Shown: positions 33,601 through 42,420, numbered from the stretch's first letter. The stretch is 64,000 bases of DNA from Galactobacter sp052108535 (GCA_052108535.1 JBQDZM010000007.1:23701-87700), one strand, 5' to 3'. Made by a program: numbers and translations. The notes: generated by a model not told the origin, from the letters alone.

Positions 33601-34023
33601 ATGGCCAAGCATCGTCTTCCCGGTGACACCTACGACGCAGGCATGGTGGTGCGCCGCGAGGTGCTCTCCGACGCCCACGTCGATACGTCGCTGTCCAAGC
33701 GCACCGAATTCACCGCGGACTTCCAGGAGATGATCACCCGCTACGCGTGGGGCACCATCTGGACCCGACCGGGGCTGCCGCGTCAGACCCGCTCCGCGGT
33801 GACGCTGACCGCCATGATTGCGGGCGGCTACTGGGAGGAGCTGGAGATGCACGTCCATGCCGCCCTGCGCAATGGCGTGACGCCGGAGGAGATCAAGGAG
33901 ATCTTCCTGCAGTGCGCCGTCTACTGCTCCGTGCCTGCGGCCAACGTGGCGTTCAAGATCGGCCAGCGTGTCCTGGCCGAGTACGAGGGCCTGGACAATC
34001 CTTTTGAGGAACCCGAAGCCTGA
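33601..34023 (+). CDS. pcaC: 4-carboxymuconolactone decarboxylase
   Basis: This is a 140-aa CMD/AhpD-like protein. TRSAVTLTAMIAGGYWEELE and ALRNGVTPEEIKEIFLQCAV are typical. The family active-site area VYCSVPAANVAF is present. It decarboxylates gamma-carboxymuconolactone to the enol-lactone used by PcaD. AGGAGG precedes ATG 33601, and the gene ends the upper pca operon before a convergent terminator. Confidence 0.94.
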   Translation: MAKHRLPGDTYDAGMVVRREVLSDAHVDTSLSKRTEFTADFQEMITRYAWGTIWTRPGLPRQTRSAVTLTAMIAGGYWEELEMHVHAALRNGVTPEEIKEIFLQCAVYCSVPAANVAFKIGQRVLAEYEGLDNPFEEPEA

Positions 34024-34035
34024 TCCACACGTGAC

Positions 34036-34075
34036 CTGATCCGTGGAGGCCGCAACGCGCAGCCCCACGGATCAG
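34036..34075. terminator. Bidirectional terminator after pcaC
   Basis: Perfect 11-bp arms, CTGATCCGTGG (34036-34046) and CCACGGATCAG (34065-34075), enclose an 18-nt loop. The hairpin lies between the convergent pcaC and lipase-fusion genes, and overlaps the lipase stop codon. Confidence 0.7.
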
Positions 34076-35949
34076 CAGGTGCTTTTGGCCGGTTTGCCCT
34101 CGAAGCGGTCGTCGGTGAATTTCAGTAGGTCCGGGATGGCTTTCGAGCTGCTGCGTGCGATGCCGACGTGCCCTCGACGTGCGTAGCCTCGGTATTCCAC
34201 CGTGGTTCCGGCGCCGCACAGTCCCTTGGCGTAGCCGCTCTGAGTGCTTGGCTCGATCAGCGTGTCTGCACCGCCCTGAGCCATGAACACGGGAGTGGAG
34301 ATGGCCGTCGGTGGGATGTTCTGGGCCAGTCGGCGCCCGAACGCTCCCGCGGCCGGGTCCCGTTCCAGCACGTCCGGATCAACGATCTGGACCATGTTGA
34401 TCAGCACCGACGCCACGAGTGCGGGGTCGGACAGGCAACGCCCGGACATCTCGCGCACCATGACCTCGGCCCCCGGGCGAACGTAGTTCTTCCAGGTCAC
34501 GTCCGGGTAGTGGTTGGCGTAGGCCGCCATGACATAGCTGCTCAGGACGGAACCGCCTGGCACGTCGTCGAGCCCTGACGCCAAACCTGGGAGATTCGAG
34601 GCCGGAGCCAGCGCCGCGATACCCGAGAGTGGAACGTCCGGGGCGTATTCCTTGGCCAGCGCACCCGTCCACAGTGCCGCTCCACCACCCTGGGAATGCC
34701 CCCAAGCAACGGTTTGATCACCGAGGTGGGCCTCCTCCAGTTGGCGTGCTGCCCGCACCGCGTCCAAGGATGCGTAGGCACTCGGCCGCCCCATCAGGTA
34801 CGGGTGGTCCCCCTCAGCGCCCAGCCCCTGGTAATCGGTGGCGACGAGAGCCCAGCCACGCTCGATCACGCGCGGGAGAATGTAGAGTCCCCCGGATTCG
34901 AAGGGTTCCCGCAGCAGGGACGGCGCGCACTGCCTGGCGACCCCGGTGGTCCCGTGCATCCAGTTGATGACGGGCCAGCCGCCAGCGCCGCCCGAGCCGT
35001 CACTACCCGCGTCGCCGCTACCCGCGTCGCCGCCGTCTGCACCACGGGGAACCACCACAAGCCCGCTGGCCACGATGCGCTCCCCGTTCTCCTTGGTGGT
35101 GGTGTAGAGGATCCGGTACCCGGACGCGGTGTCCGGTACGCCTCTGCTGAAAGGCTCCGCGCGGATGAGTTGACCTGGCTTATCCGGCACACTTCTCGGG
35201 GCGGCGTAGAACGGGTCCGTCACGACGGAGAGCGGGTGCAGGTTCACGCTCAGGGCGCCCGCCGCCACGGCCAACGCCAGAGCGAGGACGGCACCGATGG
35301 TACGGAACCAACGACGGGTGAGTGAGGGGCTAGCGGCGGCGGCCGGTCCGCCGTCGTCCATTACCGTGCTGCCCTCCCGGCGCTTGCGCAGGAGACTGCG
35401 GCGCAGGAGCCTCCAGATCTGCATGACGCCGGTGCTGATGAGGCGGGCGCCAAAGGCGACCGCGACGATGACCATGGTGATATCGGGCCAGGCCAGGGAC
35501 ACCACGCCGAAGCCGATCGTGGCGACGCCCAGCAGCGTCGTCGCGATCCTGGCGTCCAGTGGCCCCCTGGAATTCCAGGCACCAGCGATGTCGCTAATCC
35601 CGTTGATCAGGAGGCCCATGCCGACGGCCACCGCGAGCAGGCGCACCGTCAGGCCGGGCGAGACGAGCACGATGATGCCGAGCACCAGCCAGACCAACGC
35701 GACCCAGCGAAGCCGTCGCCGACCTGTGGTGCCGGCGACGTCGAGCACTTCCACGGCCGCCTGTACCAGGCAGGCGAAGCCGACCACCACGGCCAGTACA
35801 CCCAGTGAGGTGGTGGGACGGATCAGCAGGAGGGCGCCCAGCACCACGGCGCCGATACCGACCGTGGCTCGCACCCAGAGCGGGAGGCGTCCATACCAGT
35901 TCCTGAGACGTTCCCCGCCGTCTGGCCACCGCACGCGGCTCATTTCCAT
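34072..35949 (-). CDS. HdeD-like membrane domain fused to a secretory lipase-type hydrolase
   Basis: This is a 625-aa two-part protein. Residues about 25-190 have six hydrophobic helices in three pairs, with HdeD-like repeats (IRPTTSLGVLAVVVGFACLV; SLAWPDITMVIVAVAFGARL). Another helix near 220-245 anchors the second part. From about 290 it is an alpha/beta hydrolase like fungal/actinobacterial secretory lipases: INWMHGTTGVARQC, nucleophile AWGHSQGGGA, acid AQGGADTLI and RRGHVGIA for His. A low-complexity GDAGSGDAGSDGSGGAGG linker is coded by a 15-bp tandem repeat near 35006-35035. AGAGGGGAC precedes ATG 35949. The lipase domain would face outside the membrane. Confidence 0.8.
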   Translation of the reverse strand: MEMSRVRWPDGGERLRNWYGRLPLWVRATVGIGAVVLGALLLIRPTTSLGVLAVVVGFACLVQAAVEVLDVAGTTGRRRLRWVALVWLVLGIIVLVSPGLTVRLLAVAVGMGLLINGISDIAGAWNSRGPLDARIATTLLGVATIGFGVVSLAWPDITMVIVAVAFGARLISTGVMQIWRLLRRSLLRKRREGSTVMDDGGPAAAASPSLTRRWFRTIGAVLALALAVAAGALSVNLHPLSVVTDPFYAAPRSVPDKPGQLIRAEPFSRGVPDTASGYRILYTTTKENGERIVASGLVVVPRGADGGDAGSGDAGSDGSGGAGGWPVINWMHGTTGVARQCAPSLLREPFESGGLYILPRVIERGWALVATDYQGLGAEGDHPYLMGRPSAYASLDAVRAARQLEEAHLGDQTVAWGHSQGGGAALWTGALAKEYAPDVPLSGIAALAPASNLPGLASGLDDVPGGSVLSSYVMAAYANHYPDVTWKNYVRPGAEVMVREMSGRCLSDPALVASVLINMVQIVDPDVLERDPAAGAFGRRLAQNIPPTAISTPVFMAQGGADTLIEPSTQSGYAKGLCGAGTTVEYRGYARRGHVGIARSSSKAIPDLLKFTDDRFEGKPAKSTC

Positions 35950-36367
35950 GCTGCGTCCCCTCTGCCGTGAATCCAACTCCGGAGAAGATCACCGCATCGT
36001 TGATCCGACATGATCAATCCTAGATGGCTGCCCCGTAGTGTGGCCCACCGTGAACGACTTACGTGGAGCACCGGCCCAATTAATGAAGCACCACAAAGCG
36101 GAAGCACGCAGATTTTCTCTCATACTGAAAACTCGCGGGCTTGATCGCCGATGATGGGGTGCGTGGTGCCATGGCTTGCAGCTGCTCCGGTTGCACCATC
36201 ATGGCCACCGGTCATCGCGGGGCTGGGACGGGCCGAACTACGAGGCGAACACACCTCACTCAGGTAACAATTGCACAACGATGGTCGATTTAGGAGATGA
36301 ACCGTGCGACTATGAATCAGCACACATAGATTGCGATCAGCCCCTTCCTTAAACTATCCAGCAAGAC
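35950..36367 (+). other. Gene-free, AT-richer intergenic stretch
   Basis: The GC content drops noticeably from about 36030 onward compared with the rest of the window. I see no convincing gene; a 67-codon minus-strand frame at 36120-36323 looks random. The stretch must hold the promoters of the lipase-fusion gene and of the exported-protein pair. Confidence 0.4.
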
Positions 36368-36943
36368 ATGCGAGCGTCAATGAAACTTTCAAAGCGATCA
36401 CTTGCTGTGACGACACTTATATGGGCCCTTTCCCTTTGCGGTACGACCACGGCAAGCGCCTCGGAATCGAATTCCGCGCCTCAAAAGAGTCAGAGTAGTA
36501 CCAGTGCAAAAGATCAGTCAGCGTCACCGACGGCGTTTATACGACCCGCGACCACTCGCACTGTTGTAAATAAGTCCAGAGAAAACAAGATGTCCCACAG
36601 TGCCAAGTCAATCTCGTCATGCACTATTGGAACGACAGGCGGGAGCTGCACTATTTCGAAGGGCAAGTCGTCAGCAAGAACCGTGCAGGTCTCCCTCGGT
36701 ATCTCCCGAAAAGACGTGACCTCGGCCCTCGGTATCTCGAACGCCAAGACTGTAACTGTGCAGGTTTCTTGCACCTCACCCACGATGAAAAAGGGTCAGA
36801 CGTGGAGGGCGTACGCAAAAGGCTATAAATGGAACTACAAAATCAAACGCGTGAGCATTAATTACCTAGGTCAAATTTCGAGAACTACCAGTGGATGGAA
36901 GCACACATTCAATCCGTCGTCGTCCGATATCTATTGCCAATGA
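36368..36943 (+). CDS. Exported protein of unknown function, first of an overlapping pair
   Basis: This is a 191-aa protein with a signal peptide (MKLSKRSLAVTTLIWALSLC, cleavage after TASA). A Ser/Thr/Lys-rich stretch follows, then a C-terminal domain with four Cys (SCTIGTTGGSCTISKGK, VQVSCTSPTMKKGQ, YCQ end) and YKWNYKIKRVSI. This resembles small secreted domains of Gram-positive bacteria with repeated SCTIS-type motifs; I cannot name the family. The start is ATG 36368 or ATG 36380. Codon use is less GC-rich than in neighbours. The stop overlaps the next gene (ATGA). Confidence 0.7.
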   Translation: MRASMKLSKRSLAVTTLIWALSLCGTTTASASESNSAPQKSQSSTSAKDQSASPTAFIRPATTRTVVNKSRENKMSHSAKSISSCTIGTTGGSCTISKGKSSARTVQVSLGISRKDVTSALGISNAKTVTVQVSCTSPTMKKGQTWRAYAKGYKWNYKIKRVSINYLGQISRTTSGWKHTFNPSSSDIYCQ

Positions 36944-37335
36944 AACACACATTGGAACGTGCGACAGTAGCCGTAGTCTCGATACTGACGGCTGTCGCCC
37001 TAGCAGGGTGCAGCTCGAACGGCAGCAGACATGACATTGCGGCTAACTCGCTGGTCGGGAAGAACCTGTCCGTTGCCTCCGACAGCTTCCCCGAGGACGC
37101 TGAGATCCTGACGCAAGACGCCTCACCGCGCGTTGGTCTCCACGCCTCCTACACAGCTAATGATGCCGACTCTGACCGCTGGACCATAGTGGCCGCATGC
37201 GCAGATCGGAAAGACATTCAATCCGCCAAGAAGATTGAGATCGCAATCATTCCCACCAAAAAATCTGCGACTCTGAAGGAGAAAAAGAACGACTTCTCCG
37301 ATACTGTAGTTTGCGAATTTAACAGCGTCAAGTAA
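36940..37335 (+). CDS. Exported lipoprotein of unknown function, second of the pair
   Basis: This is a 131-aa lipoprotein: signal peptide MKHTLERATVAVVSILTAVA with lipobox LAGC (Cys 24), then a Ser/Asn linker and a small domain with two Cys (AACADRKDIQ, VVCEFNSVK). It starts at the ATG of an ATGA overlap with the first gene, so the two are co-expressed at the cell surface. Low GC supports joint acquisition. Function unknown. Confidence 0.75.
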   Translation: MKHTLERATVAVVSILTAVALAGCSSNGSRHDIAANSLVGKNLSVASDSFPEDAEILTQDASPRVGLHASYTANDADSDRWTIVAACADRKDIQSAKKIEIAIIPTKKSATLKEKKNDFSDTVVCEFNSVK

Positions 37336-37382
37336 CAGGCTCTTCAAAATCCACGGTGGGCCTGCGGAATGCATCAGACTGC

Positions 37383-37608
37383 GTGGAGGAGGGATCTGAG
37401 GATGTATTGGCTGATGTTGCGGTATCCGAGGGTCGCCGTCGCCAATGCCTTGCTCGAAAGCTTCCACGACGCAGGTGGCACGGACGAAGCCGATGCAGCG
37501 TGGCGTGCCGAAGCGACTCGGCGACTTGCCGAGATTCGCACCGGGGCGGTCGAGTTGGTGGATGCGGTTGAGGATTACGCTCGCTTGCGAGCTTCCCTCC
37601 CGGCATGA
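37383..37608 (+). pseudogene. Degenerate addiction-module antitoxin-like gene (PF09720-type)
   Basis: The C-terminal part, ANALLESFHDAGGTDEADAA followed by WRAEATRRLAEIRTGAVELV, looks like antitoxins of the PF09720 group. The matching N-terminal part (SEDVLADVAVSEGRR) is in another frame that opens at GTG 37383. One extra base near 37435-37445 would join them. The downstream frame alone could start at ATG 37402 after GGAGGAGGG, giving about 68 residues. No RelE/ParE-like toxin lies next to it. It is probably a remnant. Confidence 0.4.
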
Positions 37609-37635
37609 ACGAGGCACTGCTAAGCACCCCGAAGG

Positions 37636-37857
37636 TCAATAGGATCGGCCACCCCTATGCCATAGCCTTCGGCGCCGCGGGTTGTTGTACCGGTAACCGA
37701 TGGGGAAGCTGGAGTAAATAACAGAGTCTCCCCACTCGTCGGACACCGCTGGACTTTCCGAAAACTCGCTCGCTTCTTCCATTGTTTCAAACACGCCAAG
37801 GACAGAATTATTTGGCGTCTTATCCTGCAACACTATCCAGACGTACTTTTTACGCAC
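37636..37857 (-). CDS. Small protein of unknown function (DUF7336-like)
   Basis: This is a 73-aa protein beginning VRKKYVWIVLQDKTPNNSVL, with FETMEEASEFSE and SSFPIGYRYNN. The pattern suggests small ferredoxin-fold proteins of the kind grouped as DUF7336; this is a weak recognition. GTG 37857 has GGAGG 8 nt upstream, which supports it as a real gene. The C-terminus is Arg-rich. It is convergent to the degenerate antitoxin gene and divergent from the kinase gene. Confidence 0.6.
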   Translation of the reverse strand: MRKKYVWIVLQDKTPNNSVLGVFETMEEASEFSESPAVSDEWGDSVIYSSFPIGYRYNNPRRRRLWHRGGRSY

Positions 37858-38038
37858 GGGCAGTTCCTCCTCGTAGCGCGAGTGCGCCAGCATCCCCAAA
37901 GGCAACGATACTGAATGAATGGGTGCCGGTTGAAGAGGCACGGGTTGCGCTGATCCAAGACAGGACCAGCGGCTCCGGCGCGGTCTCCCCCGCGAGGAGG
38001 AGGCGCAGCCTCACCCCATCCACCTAAGCTTGAGGGTC

Positions 38039-39487
38039 ATGCCCCACCTTCCGCACCCCCTGCATCCGGCGAGACTCTTCGCGATGCCCGGCGTCCCCGC
38101 GGACTGGGAACGTCCAGGACCCACTCGCAGCCAACGCATCAGCGACGTGGTGGCCGCCGTGGTGTGGTTCGGCGTCGCATATCTGACCTGGTGGCTCTCC
38201 AACCAACTCGCCGTTACCACCAGGCTGCAGAGCTGGGAGGCGCTGGTGGGTCTCGGCGCCCAGTGCGGCCTGTTGGCCATCCGTCGTTCCCACCCTTTAA
38301 CGTGCCTGCTTGCGGCGTCCGTGATCTTCGTGGGAGTCAGCAGTTGGCAACCCGGACTGGCGTACCAGCTCAGTTTCCAGGCCGCCTACTTCGCCGCCCT
38401 CTACGCGGCTGCGGCCTGGACCAAGGACACCCGGGCGTTCCGTGCCTGCATTGTGGGCGTCCTCGTGGGCATGGGGCTGTGGCTGGTCATCGGGGCCACA
38501 CTCTTGGGAGCCTACGAGCAGATCAGCAACGACCTGGCCGACCTCGATTCCAGCATTCCGCCGTTCACAGCCTGGTTTGCGTATTCGGTGATCATCAACA
38601 TGGCCTTTTTCAGCGCGGCGCTCTTCTTTGGTCGCCGCGCGCGTGCCGGAGCCTGGCAGCACCAGCAGCTGGTGGAGCAATCCAGGCAACTCAAGGAACA
38701 AGCCTCTGAACTGGCCCGGCGCGCGGTCGTGGACGAGCGGCTTCGCATCGCCCGGGAGCTGCACGATGTCGTGGCGCACCACATCTCAGCCGTGGGCATC
38801 CAAGCCGCCGCCGCCCGCCGGGTGCAGGCCAAGAACCCCGCCATGAGCGCGGATCTGCTGACGCAGGTGGAAGGGTCCGCACGCTCCGCCTTGGCCGAGA
38901 CCCGCGCGCTGCTCGGCGTGCTCCGGGCGGAGTCCGAACCTGTGCCCGACGCCGCGTCGGCCCCTCCCGCCCCGTCCTCGCCTTCGGCGAGTCCAGCCAC
39001 CTCCCGAGCCCCCGAACCGGGTCTCGCGGACGTGAGCGCGTTGGTCCAGCAGATGGACCCGGAGGTGGGTGTCGAGATCACCCGCATCGAGGCGGCCGAT
39101 CTCCGCCTCGCCGATGTCCCGGCGCACCTGGGCTTAACGGTCTATCGGGTGGTTCAGGAGGCGCTGACGAACGTGCGCAGGCACTCCACCGCGCGCACGG
39201 CCACGGTCACCTTGCGGACGGGCCACGATGAGGTCATGGGCGACTGGGTCGAGGCCGAGGTGTTGGACTCCGGGCGCGCCCTGCCCTCGCCACGCGGCCC
39301 GGCCGGCAGCGGCTACGGTTTGGCAGGTATCGGCGAACGCGCAGCACTTCACGCGGGCGTCGCCGAGATCGGGCCCCGTAGCGGCTCCGCTGGTTTCCGG
39401 GTCCGGTTACGTGTGCCGCTCAGCCGACCGGAGCCCCCGGCTGAAGACTCATCCCTGACCGCACCGCCCCTCGAGGAGACCCCATGA
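38039..39487 (+). CDS. Sensor histidine kinase (HisKA_3 family)
   Basis: This is a 482-aa NarL-type kinase. Five or six membrane helices fill residues about 30-200. The dimerisation/H-box ERLRIARELHDVVAHHISAV has the phospho-acceptor His. A Pro/Ala/Ser-rich linker (SAPPAPSSPSASPATSR) precedes the HATPase, whose N-box is YRVVQEALTNVRRHS and glycine box GYGLAGIGERA; the first acidic box is unusual (LDSGRAL instead of DDG). The start is ATG 38039; TAAGCT lies 8 nt upstream. It is followed by its response regulator with an ATGA overlap. Confidence 0.88.
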   Translation: MPHLPHPLHPARLFAMPGVPADWERPGPTRSQRISDVVAAVVWFGVAYLTWWLSNQLAVTTRLQSWEALVGLGAQCGLLAIRRSHPLTCLLAASVIFVGVSSWQPGLAYQLSFQAAYFAALYAAAAWTKDTRAFRACIVGVLVGMGLWLVIGATLLGAYEQISNDLADLDSSIPPFTAWFAYSVIINMAFFSAALFFGRRARAGAWQHQQLVEQSRQLKEQASELARRAVVDERLRIARELHDVVAHHISAVGIQAAAARRVQAKNPAMSADLLTQVEGSARSALAETRALLGVLRAESEPVPDAASAPPAPSSPSASPATSRAPEPGLADVSALVQQMDPEVGVEITRIEAADLRLADVPAHLGLTVYRVVQEALTNVRRHSTARTATVTLRTGHDEVMGDWVEAEVLDSGRALPSPRGPAGSGYGLAGIGERAALHAGVAEIGPRSGSAGFRVRLRVPLSRPEPPAEDSSLTAPPLEETP

Positions 39488-40173
39488 TCCGCGTCCTGCT
39501 CGCAGACGACCACAACGTCCTCCGCGAGGGTATGAACCTCATCCTTTCGGTGGAGGACGACCTCGACGTGGTCGGCCAAGCATCCGACGGCGCCCAGGCC
39601 GTGAAGCTGGCCCAAGACCTGGTTCCGGACGTGGTGCTGATGGACATCCAGATGCCCGTCATGGACGGGATCGAAGCCACCCGCACACTGCTGGGGACGA
39701 CCCCGGCAACCAAGGTCGTCATCCTCACGACCTTCGAACGCGAGGACTACCTCTTCGACGCGATCATGGCTGGCGCCTCCGGGTTCCTGTTAAAGAACAC
39801 CGAGGCCGAGCAGATTGTGGACGCCGTCCGTGCAGTCCACGCCGGGCAGGCGCTGCTCTCCCCCGAAGTCACCCTGCCGCTGCTGCGCCGCGTGGCCGGC
39901 GAGTCACAACCAGCGCAGGCGCCGAAGGCGCCGGTTCCTTCCCCGGCCGGACACACGCCGTCGGGCATGGCAACGGAAGAGCTCACACCCCGAGAGACCG
40001 AGGTGCTGACGTTGCTGGCCTCAGGCCTCTCCAATGCCGAGATCGCGGCCGACTTGTTTATCGGTGAGGCCACCGTGAAGACCCATGTGTCCAACCTGCT
40101 GCTCAAACTCGGCGCCAGGGACAGGGTGCAGGCCGTGGTCGCGGCGTACCAGCGGGGGTACGTCTCCCCCTAA
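39484..40173 (+). CDS. LuxR/NarL-family response regulator
   Basis: This 229-aa regulator pairs with the kinase upstream. The receiver has acidic D8/D9 and phospho-acceptor D54 in VLMDIQMP, with Lys in FLLKNTEAEQ. The LuxR HTH is in LTPRETEVLTLLASGLSNAE and VKTHVSNLLLKLGARDR. ATG 39484 overlaps the kinase stop. The ABC exporter genes begin 110 nt downstream and are the probable target. Confidence 0.9.
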   Translation: MIRVLLADDHNVLREGMNLILSVEDDLDVVGQASDGAQAVKLAQDLVPDVVLMDIQMPVMDGIEATRTLLGTTPATKVVILTTFEREDYLFDAIMAGASGFLLKNTEAEQIVDAVRAVHAGQALLSPEVTLPLLRRVAGESQPAQAPKAPVPSPAGHTPSGMATEELTPRETEVLTLLASGLSNAEIAADLFIGEATVKTHVSNLLLKLGARDRVQAVVAAYQRGYVSP

Positions 40174-40283
40174 GGGATGAGGTGCAGCAATTCCACCTCG
40201 CGTGGGATGTGGACGGAAGCCGGACGGACCAAGCTGGATACCAGCAGCCCAACCAAGCACTTTCCCCACACCAGGAGCACCTC

Positions 40284-41162
40284 ATGCTTTCCGTACACGG
40301 ACTCACTCGGCGCTACGGCGACAAAACCGTCGTGGACCACGTCGACTTCGACGTCCCGGCCGGCGCCATGACCGGATTCGTCGGGGCCAACGGATCCGGC
40401 AAGACCACCACGATGCGCATGATCATGGGGGTGCTCGCCGCCCACGACGGCGACGTCACCCTGGACGGGGAACCGTTGGAGCGGAGCATTCGCGCACGCT
40501 TCGGCTACATCCCGGAGGAACGCGGGCTCTACCCCAACTCGCCCATCCTGGATCAGCTGACCTACCTCGGCGAACTGCACGGCTTCTCCCGCCGCAGCGC
40601 CAAGGCCGCAGCCTCCGACCTGTTGGAGCGTTTCGACCTGGCCGACAGGGCCGACGCCAAACTGGACTCCCTCTCCTTAGGTAACCAGCAGCGCGTGCAG
40701 ATCGCCGCGGCGCTGGTCCACGATCCCATCGCGTTGGTGTTGGACGAACCGTTCTCGGGGCTGGACCCCGACGCCGTGGATTCCATGGTGGACCTGCTGC
40801 GGGAACGCTGCAGCGACATCCCGATCCTGTTCTCCTCCCACCAGCTGGACTTGGTGGAGCGGCTCTGCGACCACTTGGTCATCCTGCAGACCGGCAACGT
40901 GGTGGCCTCCGGCCCCGTGGAGCAACTGCAACAACGCGGACGCGTCTCCTACCGGATCACCTGCCTGCCAGACGCCGCGTGGTTACGCGACGTCCCAGGC
41001 GTCGAGGTGATCGACGTGGACGGACCCACGGCCCTCATCCGCCTGGCCGACGGCGTCACGCCTGCCGCCGTGACCGCGGACGCAGCCCGCCGCGGAGAAC
41101 TCACCGAATTCGCCCGTCTTGTGCCGTCCCTGGCCGAGATCTTCCGAGAGGTCACCCGATGA
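40284..41162 (+). CDS. ABC transporter ATP-binding protein (NatA-like)
   Basis: This is a 292-aa ATPase. Walker A is GANGSGKTT, the Q-loop YIPEERGLYPN, the signature LSLGNQQRVQIAAAL, Walker B ALVLDEPFSGLD. The YIPEERGLYP form and the C-terminal extension (residues about 220-292) match NatA-type exporters. AGGAG precedes ATG 40284; the frame upstream to 40182 is not conserved-looking. The stop overlaps the permease gene (ATGA). The unit follows a kinase/regulator pair. Confidence 0.9.
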   Translation: MLSVHGLTRRYGDKTVVDHVDFDVPAGAMTGFVGANGSGKTTTMRMIMGVLAAHDGDVTLDGEPLERSIRARFGYIPEERGLYPNSPILDQLTYLGELHGFSRRSAKAAASDLLERFDLADRADAKLDSLSLGNQQRVQIAAALVHDPIALVLDEPFSGLDPDAVDSMVDLLRERCSDIPILFSSHQLDLVERLCDHLVILQTGNVVASGPVEQLQQRGRVSYRITCLPDAAWLRDVPGVEVIDVDGPTALIRLADGVTPAAVTADAARRGELTEFARLVPSLAEIFREVTR

Positions 41163-42352
41163 ACACGCAACACACCATCACCGACCCGTCCACCAGGCCT
41201 GCGTGGGTCATCGTGGCCCTGCGGGAACTCACCGACGCGGTGAAGCGCAAGTCGTTCCTCATCACCACGGCCGCCTTCGTTGTAGTTATCGCCGTGGGGG
41301 TCTCCCTCTTTGGCTACCTGTCGCAGCGGGTGGACACGCAGACCGTGGCCGTCTCCTCCCAGGCCGAAGCAGCCGTCGTTGAATCAGCCCAGGGCATCGC
41401 GAAGTCCACGGATGCGAACAAGCACTTCAAGGCAGATGTCGTCGACGATCCCCGCGCCGCGGTGGAGGCCAAGGACGCCGACCTGGCCCTGGTGAAGGAC
41501 TCCGACGGCTGGACCCTGGTGGGCCGTACCTCCATCTCGGCCACGTCTCAGGGAATCCTGTCCCAAGCGGCCGAACACACCACCGTGCAGGAGCGGGCAG
41601 ACGCAGCCGGAACCACATGGGAGGACCTGACCGAAGGCGCCCAACTCACCCCCGAGTTGTTGGACGGCGACGCCGAACGCCAGAACATGTCCTTCGCCGT
41701 TGGCTATGCCTTCAGCCTGCTGTTCTACCTGGCGACTATCCTCTTCGGACTGCCCATCGGTGCAGCAGTGGTCCAGGAGAAGAGTTCGCGGGTCGTCGAG
41801 ATCTTGGCCGCCACCATCCCGCTGCGCCACCTGCTGGCCGGCAAGATCGTCTCCGCCACAGCCTTGGCCCTTGGCCAGCTGGCCTTGTACGTGGCGACCG
41901 GTCTCGTGGCCCTGGCCTTGTCCCCTGCCGACCTGGGCTTCATGGGCGTGGTTCTCTCCTCGTCCGGCTGGTTCCTGATCTTCTTCGTCAGCGGGTTCCT
42001 GATCGTCGCCGCCATTTACGCAGCGCTCGGTGCCATGGCCCAGAAGGCCGAGGACCTGCAGTCCAGCCAGACTCCCATCATGGTGATCATGATGGCCACG
42101 CTCTTCGTGGGGATGCTGGCCAAGGACATGTGGCTGCTGATCGCGTCCTTCGTGCCGATCGTGTCCTCCGTAGCCATGCCGGTGCGCATGCTGCAGACCG
42201 ACGTCCCGCTGTGGGAGACCCTGGTCTCGTTCGCCTTGTCCGTCGCCACCGCACTGATCCTGATCCGGGTGGGCGGCAAGGTCTTCCGCCTGGCCGTGCT
42301 CAACACCGCCGGCGCGCTGGGCTGGAAGGGCGCGCTGAAGCTGAAGGACTAA
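41159..42352 (+). CDS. ABC transporter permease (NatB/YhaP-like)
   Basis: This is a 397-aa membrane protein. It has one N-terminal helix (SFLITTAAFVVVIAVGVSLF), an extracytoplasmic domain of about 150 residues, then five or six helices. The motif VQEKSSRVVEILAATIPLRH is the NatB signature. It is the membrane part of an exporter for sodium or a cell-envelope-active compound. It lies at the end of the kinase-regulator-ABC unit and before a strong terminator. Confidence 0.88.
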   Translation: MNTQHTITDPSTRPAWVIVALRELTDAVKRKSFLITTAAFVVVIAVGVSLFGYLSQRVDTQTVAVSSQAEAAVVESAQGIAKSTDANKHFKADVVDDPRAAVEAKDADLALVKDSDGWTLVGRTSISATSQGILSQAAEHTTVQERADAAGTTWEDLTEGAQLTPELLDGDAERQNMSFAVGYAFSLLFYLATILFGLPIGAAVVQEKSSRVVEILAATIPLRHLLAGKIVSATALALGQLALYVATGLVALALSPADLGFMGVVLSSSGWFLIFFVSGFLIVAAIYAALGAMAQKAEDLQSSQTPIMVIMMATLFVGMLAKDMWLLIASFVPIVSSVAMPVRMLQTDVPLWETLVSFALSVATALILIRVGGKVFRLAVLNTAGALGWKGALKLKD

Positions 42353-42363
42353 GCCAGCAACTG

Positions 42364-42407
42364 GATTTGGCGGGGCGTCTCAAGAGATTGAGACGCCCCG
42401 CCAAATC
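42364..42407. terminator. Perfect 20-bp terminator hairpin
   Basis: Arms 42364-42383 and 42388-42407 pair perfectly around GAGA, followed by TGTTTG. The hairpin lies between the convergent exporter permease and DUF4190 genes. Confidence 0.85.
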
Positions 42408-42420
42408 TGTTTGAGGGGTT

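Noticed and set aside
36120..36323. A 67-codon minus-strand frame in the gene-free stretch
   Set aside because: No ribosome-binding site or recognisable motif; composition looks random.
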